This document shows, in pieces, positions 26,126-38,232 of a stretch of DNA of 64,000 nucleotides (position 1 is its first letter; every line of letters starts with the position of its first letter). The stretch spans positions 163,754,209 to 163,818,208 of the forward strand of contig NC_055988.1 of assembly GCF_018446385.1 (NCBI RefSeq). The letters run 5' to 3'. The position numbers and the translations under genes are program-made. The notes beneath the pieces were generated by a model. It was not told the DNA's origin and did no database searches. It saw only the letters and a program-made list of their open reading frames with translations. The DNA is from Zingiber officinale (lineage: Eukaryota > Streptophyta > Magnoliopsida > Zingiberales > Zingiberaceae).

Positions 26126-26449
26126 AAATTATGGACGCACATAATAACAAATGATCATTGATTTTTTCACGGACTCTTAGATCGAGAAGCTATTCGTTCA
26201 AAGTCTCTCAAAATAACTAAGTAATTCTTATCCTAGTGGACGGGTGTTCGAATACTATTTATAGAAGTTCCAACAAATAATGTTAAATTAAATAAAGGAA
26301 AGGATGAGAGACAGAGAAGGTCCAAGGTAGGAAAGTTCTTTAATTCAGAAAGAAAAATATATACGAGGATATAAAAAAAGTTTTTTTAGAGGCTTCGCAA
26401 AGCCTAGGTAACTAAACTGTTAAAAGAAAATGTTTATATACATCAAGCA

Positions 26450-28680
26450 AAATCAGGGAAGGTGTCTGTTTGAACATCCTCGAAGATCTTTTGGAGCTTG
26501 ATGAAATTTCTAGGAATATCGGTAGTCAAATAGCCCCCTCCCTTATCTGCTTTATAACTCCCTTTACACCGTAGCTGAACATCTTGGTAGTCTAATTGGT
26601 CATCATTTGATTAAAGTCTCTCAAGCATAACTACTCTACTCTAAAGGACTCTAGCCAACCGGGCTCCTCTTTCTTATATTTTGCAAACTCAGCTTTCTAA
26701 GCTTCTAGCTTAGCGTCTTTAGCATCGAGCAATTGTTGTTTTTCTTCGAGTTGAATCGCGCTGATGGCTTGCTCTACCGTTTGGCTGGCGTTCGGTAAGA
26801 AGATTGGTCTCTGTTTCTTCTAGCTTCTTGGTCAAAGCTCGGGCCTCCTTGTTTTTGAGATCCAGATCATTTATGCCCTTAAGCTTTCTTATGTTGGCCG
26901 AGTGGAGGCGTGACTTGTAATTACAAGAGAAAAATCAATTAGAACCAACGGAATTAAAAGAAGAAAAATCTCACTGAAGTTGTCGGGTAGTCGGGCTCGG
27001 ATGAGACTTAAGCCGAACATGTACAACACCCCTTTAGTTAACAACTTGAGAGTATGGCATTTTAGGCCAACTAACTGAATGGAGGCTTCAAGGTAAACCG
27101 GCTTCCATTTGTACTTATCTAACTCAGGAGGGTTGGATAACTCCATTTGCCACCCGGTCGGGAAAGTAAAGGGTTGGTCCAGTCGGAGGAGAAAATAATG
27201 GGACTTCCATTATTTGTTGGAGGAGAATATTTTGTCAAAAAATACGGCACCCACTTGAGCTTAAAAGATAAAGACTCATGGCTCGAACTTCTTAGGATAA
27301 CAAAAATATTAGAAGATTCAGGGGGTGCAAAGGGGCTCAGTACAGTCAGAATAGAACGACTCCATGCATCAGCCTAATGGAGTTAGGTGCTAACTACTGT
27401 AAAGAGATGTGGAAATAAGAGCAGGCATTGGAAAGGAAAGAATGCAAAGGAAAATGTAGACCATCTAGGAACTAGTCCTTAAAGAAAGTAGTAAAACCAG
27501 TCGGAGGAAGATTGGAGCGGTTATAGTTAGAGAGGATTATAATACGATAGGTGGAAGGAAGTGTTGGTCCCTTGGTGGCCGGCAAGAGGGGAGGGGTGAA
27601 TTGCTCTGCAAAAACAAACCAACCCTTTCTCAACTTATAGCTTGAATAGGAACACTTGAAATTAAAAATAAAGAGACTAATTAAAAGGAAATAAACACAA
27701 GAGGAATTACTTGGTTTGCAATCAGAAGATTGCTAATCCAAGGAGAATGAAGCACACTTTTCTGAAGATCTCCTTCGGACGGAGTAGCCTTTTACAACGT
27801 TAATAGCTCACAAACAAAAGTGGAATAGAAATAATGGAATTACAAGTTGTTGTTCTAACTATTGAAATCAGCGCTATATTTATAGCACTATTCTGGGCGC
27901 CTGGAAGGATTCCGGGCGCCTGGAGTGGGATAGAATTCTATCTCCGACGTGTCGATCAACGTTCACGTCACTTGTGATAAACTTTGGGTTTCAAGCGCCC
28001 GGAAGGATTCCGGGCACCCGGACTCAAAGGCTCCGAGCGCCCAAAATGACTCTGGGTGCTCGGACCACAAAAGTCAACAAGGTTGACTTTTTACGGTCCA
28101 ATTCCTCTACTCTGATTCTGTTCGTCTCGGTTCGGGTCTTCCGCTCCAGTTACACTAGCTTGGGTGATCTCGTCCATCCGGAATAGGGCTCATCCGAACC
28201 CAACTTCCGACCTTCTCCTCGAGCAGCCTTCCTCTCCGATTTCTCGTCCTTCGAATGTTGCATACGTTATTCTCGTCCACCGGTGTACTCTTCTGCGGCA
28301 CCTCATCCCTTGGACGCACCGAGCCCGTCGGCTCTCTCCCATGTCATCCTTCTCGCTAGTCGCGTCTTTCACTCGACTTCCTGTGCTCCTAAGCTCATGT
28401 ACATTTACACATAAGGGTTAAACCAAACAGGACCTAACTTAACTTGTTTGATCACATCAAAATAATCTTGGGATTCCAATAGAAAGATGGTAATTGAGTC
28501 ACATCTCTTCCACCTCCTTGTCATTGAAATAAGAGGTGGTGGAGGTGTACTAGAGCCCATGGGTGACGACGGGTGGACTAGAAGCCATAGGAGAGGATGA
28601 AAGTGAATAGAAGAGTGGAGGAAAATGAACTTAAGAGGGGAAAAAGAGCTTGAGGTATCATTAGCAAAAGTGAGCAAATC
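26450..28680 (-). pseudogene. Antisense coiled-coil ORF of the Tat-like element
   Basis: Minus-strand fragments include LKNKEARALTKKLEETETN (26800-26880, coiled-coil-like), a downstream segment with YGVKGVIKQIREGGYLTTDIP (about 26490-26590), and an upstream part with LSNPPELDKYKW (26889-27146). A Pro/Ser-rich possible N-terminus lies near 28405-28677. Stops break it, and the LTR 27562-28481 splits it. Some Tat-lineage elements carry an antisense ORF here. Its function is unknown. Confidence 0.5.
27562..28481 (-). mobile_element. Solo LTR with TA...CA ends, copy 1
   Basis: On the minus strand it starts TATTGGAATCCCAAG and ends GGGACCAACA. It is flanked by GGAAG (27557-27561) and GAAAG (28482-28486). 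It matches the outer parts of 29333-32216. It contains a TATAAATATAG box and a GGCGCCTGGA/CCGGGCGC repeat region. It interrupts the antisense ORF of the Tat-like element. Confidence 0.75.
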
Positions 28681-29332
28681 ACAGAGAAAAAGAAGATGCT
28701 AGAACGAAGATGTGAAAATAATAAAGTGTCAAACCTTAAAAACCCTAACGAGGATCTATGAGAGCCATCTAATCATGGGCATAAAAAGTAGAGATTTAAT
28801 CTAGAGCATTGAATTTAAATCGCTAGTAGTCACATTGAATTCCAACAATCGTCTGTCACATTGGATATTTTGCTGTATATGCATATGGCGCGTGGCAACA
28901 AATCACAGGTACACATTTATGAGAGATGTGAGGCCATAAACAGGCTTATGATCAAAAGTCATGCTCATTATGTTTCGCATTAATGATAAGTAATTTACTC
29001 GGTTTCTAAGATATCAGGGTGATGATAGCTTAAGCTAAGCGATAATACAAAAAATGAGTGTTTGGTCGGGAGACAAAAGACGCAGGAAGTAACAGCAACT
29101 AAGTTCTCCATCAGCTTAAGCCAAATGGTGATCGTCCGGTCGGGAAATAGAGAATCTCATAAACATTGACAGTTAAGTATAATATTCATTTAAGGCAAAT
29201 GAATCCCTGATCCGAAGATAAGAAGCATGAATGACGCTAGAGTCCAGTCAGTCGGACTTGTAGTTTCCTTCGGCTAGATTTGATGCAGAGACTTGGGATA
29301 CGACGATTAAAGTGGAGCCCCTGAGTCGGATC

Positions 29333-32216
29333 TATTGGAACCCCAAGGTTGTTTTGATATGATCAAACAAGTTACGTTAGGTACTATGGTATTTTAACCC
29401 TGTGTCTAAGTGTGCAGGAACTTAGGAGCATAGGAAGTCGAGCGGAAGACGTAGTGATGTGCGTAGATCTTACGATCATTTATACATGTTTTGACGTACA
29501 TTCACTTACTTTATTCACGTATATTCTATGCATGTTCACCTCTCTTAGCATATATTCAGCATAAATACTCTTTTGTTCGAAAATATGCTCTTTGTATGTT
29601 TTCTTGTTGACAGGACGTGATTTGCAGCAAAAATGAAGCTTAAGTAGAGTCTAGAGATTCCAAGGTGTCTGGGCCGTGTGAGATTTCCAACACTACAGAC
29701 CAAAAGTTAAATGACCATAAATTTCTGCTCAGTTGGAGATATGAGTCATTCCAGATATCAAAATGTAGAAAACTTCAAGATCTACAACTCTTATGAAGAC
29801 TTCAACGAGAGAAAACCAAGTCTTGAAGGTCTAAAGTTTGTTTCTATGAGACACAGCCGTGTCAAATCCTACACTGCACACCAAGAGTAAAACATGCATA
29901 ACTTTGTGATACGTTGGAGTTTTGGGCTATTCTTTATACTGAATTGTAGCTAACTTCATGATCTACAACTTTTATGAAGATTCCAACTCAATATTACCAT
30001 GTTAAGAGGCACTAAAATGGCTTACAAGTAGAGGCATGACCTTGATACACGGCCGTGTCAATTCTGCACGGTCGTGCCACTTAACCAGTGCAAAAGATAG
30101 GCATGGTCGTGTCAACTTGCACGATCGTGCCACTTAACCAGTGTAGAAGATAGGCATGTCCGTGTCAACTCGCATGGTCGTGCCACTTAACCAATGCAGA
30201 ATATAGGCATGATCGTGTCAACTCACACGACCGTGCCACTTAACCCATGCAGAAGATAGGCATGACCGTGTGGATCTCACACGGTCGTGACATGGGTCGT
30301 GCGACACCTGTACCTTACCCTATAAAAGGGTCAAGAACCCTATTCATTGGAGGATCTTTAGTTCGGGACTTCGCCCCTCTCATTGGGAAAGGGTTCTCCC
30401 CTTCGGGGGAAACCCTAGAGCTTCATCCACCGCCATCTCTTGATGTTCCGTCCATCTCTAGAGCAAGGAGGCATCACCAAGACATCGGAAACCTCGGCAG
30501 CATCTCTTCTTCCCCTTCTTCTCATATCAAGGGTTGTAAGTATGTTTTACTTTATGTTTTGGGATTGTTCCTCTCTCACAATGGAGTAGATCTCCTTTTT
30601 TAGGATCAGGGAGTAGTTGTGGATAGAGTTTGATGTAAGACTCATGTTTGTACCTTTACTCGTTGGATGATTTCTCTTGCTTTATTTTTATTTGATATGC
30701 TTGTTGCCTCATTATATTAATTGATTGTGTAGGAATTGCCAATTTCGTAAAGAGAATATCTTAGATCGTATACCTGAGGGGCCCTAGTGACAGGGGTAAC
30801 ACGTTCACGGACATCTAGGATATTCCCTTGAAAGGAGAGGCAACTTCTCCACAAAGAAGTAAGAGACCAAACCAAACCCCTATCTCTATCCCTAATAATA
30901 CCGATTAGATTTGTATTCTTGTGATCTATCGAGGCACGCTAGTGACAGGGGTTACCCATAACATGATTTCACAGGGATCTTCTTTGTTAGTACTTAAGGA
31001 TAGTAACTTTAACTTCCGACGAATGTATGTTGATTGATAATTAGGAAAAGATAGAACACGATACATCAGGTTCCACCACAACGAAACTGAAATTCTAGAA
31101 TCCATCTCCCAAAGCTCAATTCCCTCCAAAATCGATTCTCTCATCCTTCTCTTCTTCTTTTCGATCACTCTCGTTAGTTTGCAAGCACCAAAGAAGACTT
31201 TCGACCGTCTAGACAACTTACTTTATGACATCTCTAGTACTTAATCAATATTCCTTGTGGTTCGACAATCTTATATATTACTGACGATGAATCCATGCAC
31301 TTGTGGTTCGTAACAAGTAGCTAGTAAGAAGGATAGCACGGGAGAGAGCCGACGAGCTCGGTGCGTCTGAGGGACGAGGTGCTGCGGAAGAGTACACTGG
31401 CGGACGAGAAGGGAGAGTGCGGTGTTTCCGAGGGACGAAAAGCTGAAGGGAAGATTGCTCGAGGAGCAAGAGACGCAGCCAGTGAGAAGATCGGCACAGG
31501 AGAGGGCCGACGGGCTCGGTGTGTCCGAGGGACAAAGAGCTACAGATGAGTACGCTGGTGGACGAGAAGAAAGCACACGACGATTCCGAGAGACGAGAAG
31601 TCGGAGCGGAAGCCTACTTGAGAAAGTCAGAAGTTGGGTTCGGGTGAGCCCTATTCCGGATAGCCGAGATCACCCAAGCGAGCGGAACTGGAGCGGAAGA
31701 CCTAGACCAAGGCGAGCTGAACCAGAGCAGAGGGTCGGGACCTAAAAAGTCAACTTTGTTGACTTTAAGGGTCCGGACGCCCGGAACTGAGTTTTCATCC
31801 ACATCGACATGGATGTTGATCGTTGCGTCGGGAATAAGATTTTATCCCACTCCAGGCGCCTGGAATCCTTCCAGGCGCTCCGACCAAGACTATAAATATA
31901 GCCTTGGTCCAAGAAGCTAAATAGAACAAGCAATTAGCATTAAAACACTTGTGCGCTCTTCTTTTAGTTTAGCTTCTTATTTTTATGCTTTCACTGCTGT
32001 AAGAGGCTTCTCTGCCTGAAGAAGATATTTAGTGCAATTCATTCCTTGGATTAACAACCTCCCCGGTTGTAACCAAGTCAAATCTGTGAGCCTCATCTTT
32101 TTAGTTTCTTTCTTTATTTAATTTACGCAAGTGTTCTTTTAAAGTCCGAGAAAGGTTTTGTTTTTATTTGTGTAGGGCTATTCAACCCCATTCTAGCCGG
32201 CCCGACGGTCCTAACA
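29333..32216 (+). mobile_element. Solo LTR with TA...CA ends, copy 2 (split)
   Basis: Starts TATTGGAACCCCAAG and ends GGTCCTAACA, flanked by GGATC (29328-29332) and TGATC (32217-32221). Without the Athila-type LTR at 29455-31315 it is about 1.0 kb and matches the minus-strand copy at 27562-28481. The right part carries a TATAAATATAG box near 31891. It sits inside the 3' LTR of the Tat-like element. Confidence 0.75.
29455..31315 (+). mobile_element. Athila-type solo LTR
   Basis: Starts TGATGTGCGTAGATC and ends GGTTCGTAACA. It resembles the LTRs at 43346-44964 and 55468-57059 in start, end and CACGGCCGTG-type motifs. Flanks are CGTAG (29450-29454) and AGTAG (31316-31320), one mismatch. A four-unit tandem repeat of about 53 bp lies at 30060-30290. 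Confidence 0.8.
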
Positions 32217-33141
32217 TGATCAAAGCCAAGAAGGTCAGTGACATGGTGGTAAGAGTAAAAGAGAGGTAAACCTATGAAGGTTGTGCAGGGGATTCCTTCG
32301 GCTGAGAGATGGCGGACCAAACCATCAAGCCGACCGAACTGAGGGGATGGTCGGACGTTGATCCACATGACATTGATGAAGTTTTAATCTAAGTCAGTAT
32401 TCCGCAAAGCCAATCTTATCCTTGGTTCAGAAATAACACAGTTAGCTAGCTCGACATAGTGATCCAGCCGATCGAACCAGGCGTCCGATCGGACCCATTG
32501 GATACTCGATCTGTTCAAGCTCTCTGGCCCAATGAAGAGGTTGAGCGAAGGCTGAGTCTCCATCTATAGTTCTCTTATCCGACCGAGTGGTATCTACGAG
32601 CGATGGTCGATCAGGACACTTGGGAGGCTCGATCAGATAATCAGCTAAACACATAGTGGCCCCTCAATCCAACAACCTCATATCACCTTTTTGGCATTTT
32701 GTGCCACAGATGACAGAGCATATTTTACATGCAAGCTATACATTCGAAGTTTTCTCTTTGACAAATGTAGAGATTACGAGTCCATTTTTGGAAAAGGTGT
32801 TAGATCATCTTTATGATATGTCATTTTTTAGAAATGCTTTGAGATTGGTGCATCAACAGTGACACTATAAAAAAGAGACTTCATCTACAGGTAGAGGTAT
32901 ACGATGTTATGCCATTCTACATACTACATACAACTGTTCATTCACTCTACTTAACTCAATCCGATTACTGACTTGAGCGTTGGAGGGATAATGCCGGAGA
33001 CCCCTTCCCTGACTCGGAACTAATGCTTTTTTTTTTTATATGCATGAGTGCTTCAAAGGCATCTTGAGATACCGAGGAGTTTTTGTTTAGTCAATATTAG
33101 AGTTACCATTCTCAGCCATCTATCTTCTCCGCTTTCGCACA

Positions 33142-33614
33142 AGATTGGTTTTAATATGGTTGTTCAAGAGGCTCGACGGGCAATAAACACTACTTGTGGC
33201 TCGACGGACGATAAACACTACTTGTTCGGAAGATGAAAGTGTTGACAGTAATGACATTGACCTTGTGAATGGGTCATTATAGGGGTAAGTTGTATTCTCC
33301 ACTTTGACTAGCACAATTGGCTTTAAGCATGTACTCTAGTTCTTAACATTCTACCAATTTGATAGGGGTTCATCGCAATGTATGCTACTACTCTTGCAAT
33401 TAGAGATATGGTATATATCTTGAGTACTCTTCCCTCGCATATCAACATTTTCATATCGTTTTGATCTTAAGCTAAAAGGACTATTTTATTCCTTAGGAAC
33501 TTCATTATCAATTGTTGCTCTATTGTATCTTGAATAAGGTTCATAATTCTTCCTGAATCACCATTCCACATGAAAGGGAGAGGGGTGAGCTTGCCCCTGC
33601 ATGGATAGCCGAAT
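33142..33614. other. Non-coding flank between elements
   Basis: A unit of about 30 bp around CTCGACGGGCAATAAACACTACTTG is repeated twice (33169-33230). No gene or assignable element is seen. Confidence 0.5.
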
Positions 33615-34333
33615 TGTTGGGGTTGCAAGGTTGCAAATATAGTCCCATATTGAAAACACATGGGAAAGATCATGGGTTTATAAGAGAAAAGATATCTCCA
33701 TTGGCATGAGGCCTTTTGGGGAGAGCCCAAGAGCAAAACCATAAGGGTTTAGGCCCAAAGTAGACAATATCATGCCATTGTGGAGATATCTAAATTCTTT
33801 TCGATCCTATAATTGGTATCAAAGTCCGGACCGCTAGAAGGTTTAATCGCCGACTGTGCACAAGAACTATGATCTGATTGAGCCATGTGGGTACAATATT
33901 GACCTCGAACAAGGAAAGTGGGGGCTCCTATGTTCGGATCCTAGTAGGTTGGGTGGACTGAGGGGCAGGAAGACCTAGTGGGTCGAGGATCGGACATGGG
34001 AAGCCTGTGACCCTTTGTTTGAGGGGGGATTGTTGGGATTGCAAGGATATTAGGTTGGGTGGACCGAGGGGCAAGAAGACTTGGTGGGTCGAGGATCGGA
34101 CATAGGAAGTTTGTGGTCCTTTGTTTGAGGGGGGATTGTTGGGGTTGCAAGGTTATAAACATAGTCCCATATTGAAAACACATGGGAAAGATCATGGGTT
34201 TATAAGAGAAAAAATATCTCCATTGGCATGAGAAATTTTGGGGAGAGCCCAAGAGCAAAACCACAAGGGCTTAGACCCAAAGTGAACAATATCATACCAT
34301 TGTGGAGATATCTAAATTCTTTTCGATCGTACA
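33615..34333 (+). mobile_element. TRIM (miniature LTR retrotransposon), copy 1
   Basis: Two 197-bp LTRs (33615-33811 and 34137-34333) start TGTTGGGGTTGCAAGG. Right after the first is TTGGTATCAAAGTCC, a primer-binding site for initiator tRNA-Met with one change. The polypurine tract TTTGAGGGGGGA precedes the second LTR. Flanks are CGAAT and TGAAT. No coding capacity. A block of about 103 bp in the middle, with the polypurine tract and the LTR start, is duplicated in tandem (about 33945-34048 and 34049-34150). Confidence 0.85.
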
Positions 34334-34338
34334 TGAAT

Positions 34339-34584
34339 TAGTACTTGGAAGAGCCTCTCACTATAGGTATGATTTGATTTCCAACAAATAAATACAAATT
34401 CAGATTATCCAGCACTCCCTATCTAAAAAGGTCACTCAGTCATTGTAGAGGGTGCAAGAGAGAGTTGATGTGATCCATCAACCATAAAGATGCATCTAAA
34501 AAATAAGTCACTATTTGACATTGGAATGTAGATGTCACATAAGATCAAGGCATAATTAAAATTTTATTCTTAATTGTCCCCGGG
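34339..34584. other. Short spacer between the two TRIMs
   Basis: No recognisable coding or RNA gene. It is probably older repeat sequence. Confidence 0.4.
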
Positions 34585-35929
34585 TGTTGTGTCTAAAAGA
34601 ATTCACATATCTAGACAATGATATTACTCGTCTTAGACTTAAGCCTGTTGGGATCGTTCGTACTCGGCTAGAGAGGGGGGTGTGAATAGCCGCCCCAAAT
34701 TCTCGCATTCTTCCTACAGTTAGGGTTAGTCGCAGCGGAAATACAAGGAAGAAACTAAGGAGAAGAAAAACAAACCGATGTAACGAGGTTCGGAGATGAA
34801 CTCCTACTCCTCGGCGTGTCCGTAAGGTGGACGAAGCCTACCAATCCGTCGGTGGATGAGTCCCCGGAAAACCGGCTAAATATGAGCTCCTTATGGGTGG
34901 AGAAACCTCGCCACAACTACTTCTTGCAACAGCAATATAAGGAGTACAAATACAAGAGAAGCAAGAAGTAAACACACAGCAAATGTAAACAACCCTTGCC
35001 TTCTTGTCGACTGTTGAAGAAGCAACAGCTTCAGCTCAGTCGGAGTCCCAGCCGAAAGAAGAAGCTCACGCGAAGCTTGCGAAGAAGAGCTCAATCAAAG
35101 CTCAAGCACCAGAACAGCAGCTCTGTAGCAGAAGAGAAGAGAAAGAACCTCTCGCACAGAAGATGCCCTCGTCTCCTTTATACCTGCGAAGAAGAAACAG
35201 CGAAGAAACTAGCCGTTGCGTTGCAACGGCTAGAACCTGGAGGCCCTAGGCTGATCGGTCCCCGAACCGATCGGTCGATCACCGAACCTCTGTGCGTGCT
35301 ACGTCGATGCGTGGACCGATACCGGATCGGTCCACGACCGATCGGAAGCTCTGATCGGTCCACGGCCGATCGGGCATCTTTCTCATCGATCACCTTCGAT
35401 CGGTGCACCGATCGACACCGATCGATAACACCGATCGTCACCGGACCGATCAGATAACTAATGACTTGGTTTTGCCCAAACCAAGTCCCAAGCCTTCCAA
35501 ACCAACATTGGTCAACCTCGACCTGTTGGTACTTCATTCCTAGCATATGGTCACTCCCTTGACTGCTAGAATTCCCAAGTGTCCGGTCAATCCCTTTGAC
35601 CTACTTGGACTTTCCTCAACACCGGATGTCCGATCATCCCCGATCCATCTGGATTTTCCTGCCCAGCTTCACTCACCGGACTTTCACCGGCTTCACTCAC
35701 CGGGATTTCACACCGCCTAACATCCCGTTAGGACTTTCCCCGGCTTCACTCACGGGACTTTTCAACCGCCTAACATCCCGTTAGGACTCTCCATTGCGGC
35801 TTCACTCACCAGGACTTTCCACACTGCCTAACATCCCAGTTAGGACTTTCCCACTGCCTGGCTTCACTCACCAGGACTTTCCACCTGCCTAACATCCCAG
35901 TTAGGACTTTCCCTCGTGTCAAGCTTCCT

Positions 35930-36120
35930 GCTTGGACTTCTCCGTGCCAAGTCTCCATACTTGGACTTTTCCAGTGCCAAGTCTCCATACTTGGACTTTT
36001 CCCGTGCCAAGTCTCCACACTTGGACTTTTCGTGTGCCAAGCTCTCTGCTTGGACTTTTCCAGTGCCAAGTTCCCTGCTTGGACTTTTTCCGTTGCCAAG
36101 TCTCCATACTTGGACTCTTT
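35930..36120. repeat. About 30-bp tandem repeats in the left SIRE-like LTR
   Basis: Six units built on GCCAAGTCTCCATACTTGGA, each an imperfect palindrome CCAAGT...ACTTGG. The same array occurs in the other LTR at 41040-41228. Just upstream (35690-35920), a second repeat alternates CTTCACTCACCGGGACTTT with CCTAACATCCCGTTAGGACT. Confidence 0.85.
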
Positions 36121-38232
36121 CCCGAATCAGGTCAACCTAGACCTACGGTTGCACCAATAATCTCCCAAACATCTATTCTTGTCCCATATCAAGAATACAA
36201 CTCTTCCACGAGTGTCAAACATCAAAATACAACTCAACTAGGTCAACCTTGACCTAAGGTTGCACCAACAATCTTCCTAAGTCAAACATCAAAATACAAC
36301 TTGAGTCAGGTCAACTCGAGTCAGGTCAACCAGGTCAACCTTGACCTAAGGTTGCACCAACAATCTCCCCCTTTTTGATGTTTGACAAAATCCAAAATCA
36401 AGTTAGGTTAACCCGATAACCTAACTTAGGTTTTCCAATGTTCTTCCTTGAACATTCTTCCAAAACCTACACTCTCCCCCTTGGGACATCTCTCCCCCTT
36501 TTTGACACACATCAAAAAGAGGGAATCAAGGTCAAGAGTTTCTTCCTAATGAAAGTCCCATACCTTTCATTGAAACCCTTAATTTCCCCTTTGATACTAA
36601 ACTCAACAATAAACTTAGTGACAATCCTATGTCACTAATCCTCAAAAGTCTTAAGGAGTAAAAACTCCCCCTAAGAGTCAACTCCCCTTGACAATTAGGT
36701 AAAAGCTCCCCCTAAAGATCAACTCCCCCTTGACCATTGCACCAACAATATCTTGGAGAGTTTCAAACCTTTAGAAACCCGAAACTCAACTCCCAAAAAC
36801 TGAAATTTCAGACACCTGCTGAAAATCAGAAACTGGCACGCACTGATCGGTCCTAAGACCGATCAAAAACCCCCTGGATCGGTCCCCAGACCGATCCATG
36901 CTTCATTGAGCGCACTGGATCGTCACTGATCGGTCACCAGACCGATCAGGCCTTCACCAGATCGCACCAAGCTCTCTGGATCTTACTGGATCGGTCTGTA
37001 GACCGATCAGGACTTCCCTGGATCGGTCCCCAGACCGATCCAGAATCTGACAGGAGATTTCTGAAATTTCCTTCCCGAAATTCAGAAACTCCTAGAAAAT
37101 TCCAGAAAATTCGAAAAATTGTGAAATTTTGAGGATACATTCCTCATAACATATACTATCATGGAAAAATAGTTTTCTATGAAAATAACTTCCATTTTCA
37201 AATCTTGATACAAAGTTCAAAAGTCTTTGAAATAGTTCAAAGTTAACTCATCTTTGTATCACAATGTTCAATGATGAATGCAATCACTAAGATGGCTTTA
37301 TCAAGGTTTTCCAAATCAATTTCAAAATGATTTTAAACCTTTTAATTTAGGACCATAATCTTAGGGCTAAATGTACATGACTTGTACACAAGCTTTCCCT
37401 ATGATCCCCAATATCGAATTAGGCTCATCTAGGTACAAGAACTATGCACCTTGATCCTAATTCATGATCCTAATATCTCACACACATCTAAAGTGTATCA
37501 AACACATCCATGGCAATTTTGATGTGAGATATGGGTTTAGGTATCTTAGACTAAGGTCTCATGCATTTTCTAAACACAAATTTGATCTCAATATCAAAAT
37601 ATGTTTTTCATCCTTAAATCAATTCAATTGATTATTAATGCAAGAGATGATGACATGGCATAAAATGGTATCATAAATGAAAACATGTGTCAATGTCATG
37701 ATGTCATGGCATAAAGTTTGAAACTTAAATAAACATGACATAAAAACTAGCCTAAGCATTATCATGACATTTCAAATGATAATAAAACTAAACATGATGT
37801 CATGACATGTGAGGGCAAACAATCATGGCAAGATTTAGCATAAATAAATATACCTAGATTACCTATCTAAGTATCCTTAACCACTTGGCTAACTTCAAAT
37901 TTAATCCTAGATTGCCCCAAAATGCCAAAATCCTAATTTTGACACTTCTTGAACTCTAGATTAATTTATGCCACTTAAAGATCAAATTTATCCTCAAAAC
38001 TTGGCATGTTTCGTTTTTCCTCGAGAGTTCTCTAGATTTTCCCAAATTGTGCCAATTGAGATTAAAAATGAAATTTCCAATCTTTAGGCACATTTAACTC
38101 TTCAAAGGAGTAAATGATAATTCCATTTCATTTTCAAAAGTTCTCAAAACCTTGTAAATGCTCCTTGAGTGTCAATTTCCTCAAAGTTGGGTTAACTACC
38201 CTTCTAATCGGAGTTGACACTCTCTAACCCAT

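Larger units (their letters stand above)
16850..33141 (+). mobile_element. Decayed Ty3/gypsy element of the Tat lineage
   Basis: Two LTR-like blocks, 16850-17783 and about 29285-33141 (the latter split by an insertion), frame gag, protease, RT, RNase H, a second archaeal-type RNase H and integrase in Ty3/gypsy order. A 57-bp tandem array and an antisense ORF follow integrase. A second RNase H and extra sequence between integrase and the 3' LTR are features of the Tat/Ogre/Retand group. Every coding domain has stops or frameshifts, so the copy is old and inactive. Nested insertions: 20537-22980, 27562-28481 and 29333-32216. The outer ends are approximate because I found no clean TSD. Confidence 0.8.

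Noticed and set aside
28164..28677. Arg/Ser/Pro-rich frames
   Set aside because: 28164-28481 is the GC-rich end of an LTR; only the part beyond 28482 could belong to the antisense ORF.
35806..36252. Protein frames on both strands with repeated GKVQVWRL or SLHTWTF
   Set aside because: They come from the 30-bp LTR tandem repeat and recur in the other LTR.
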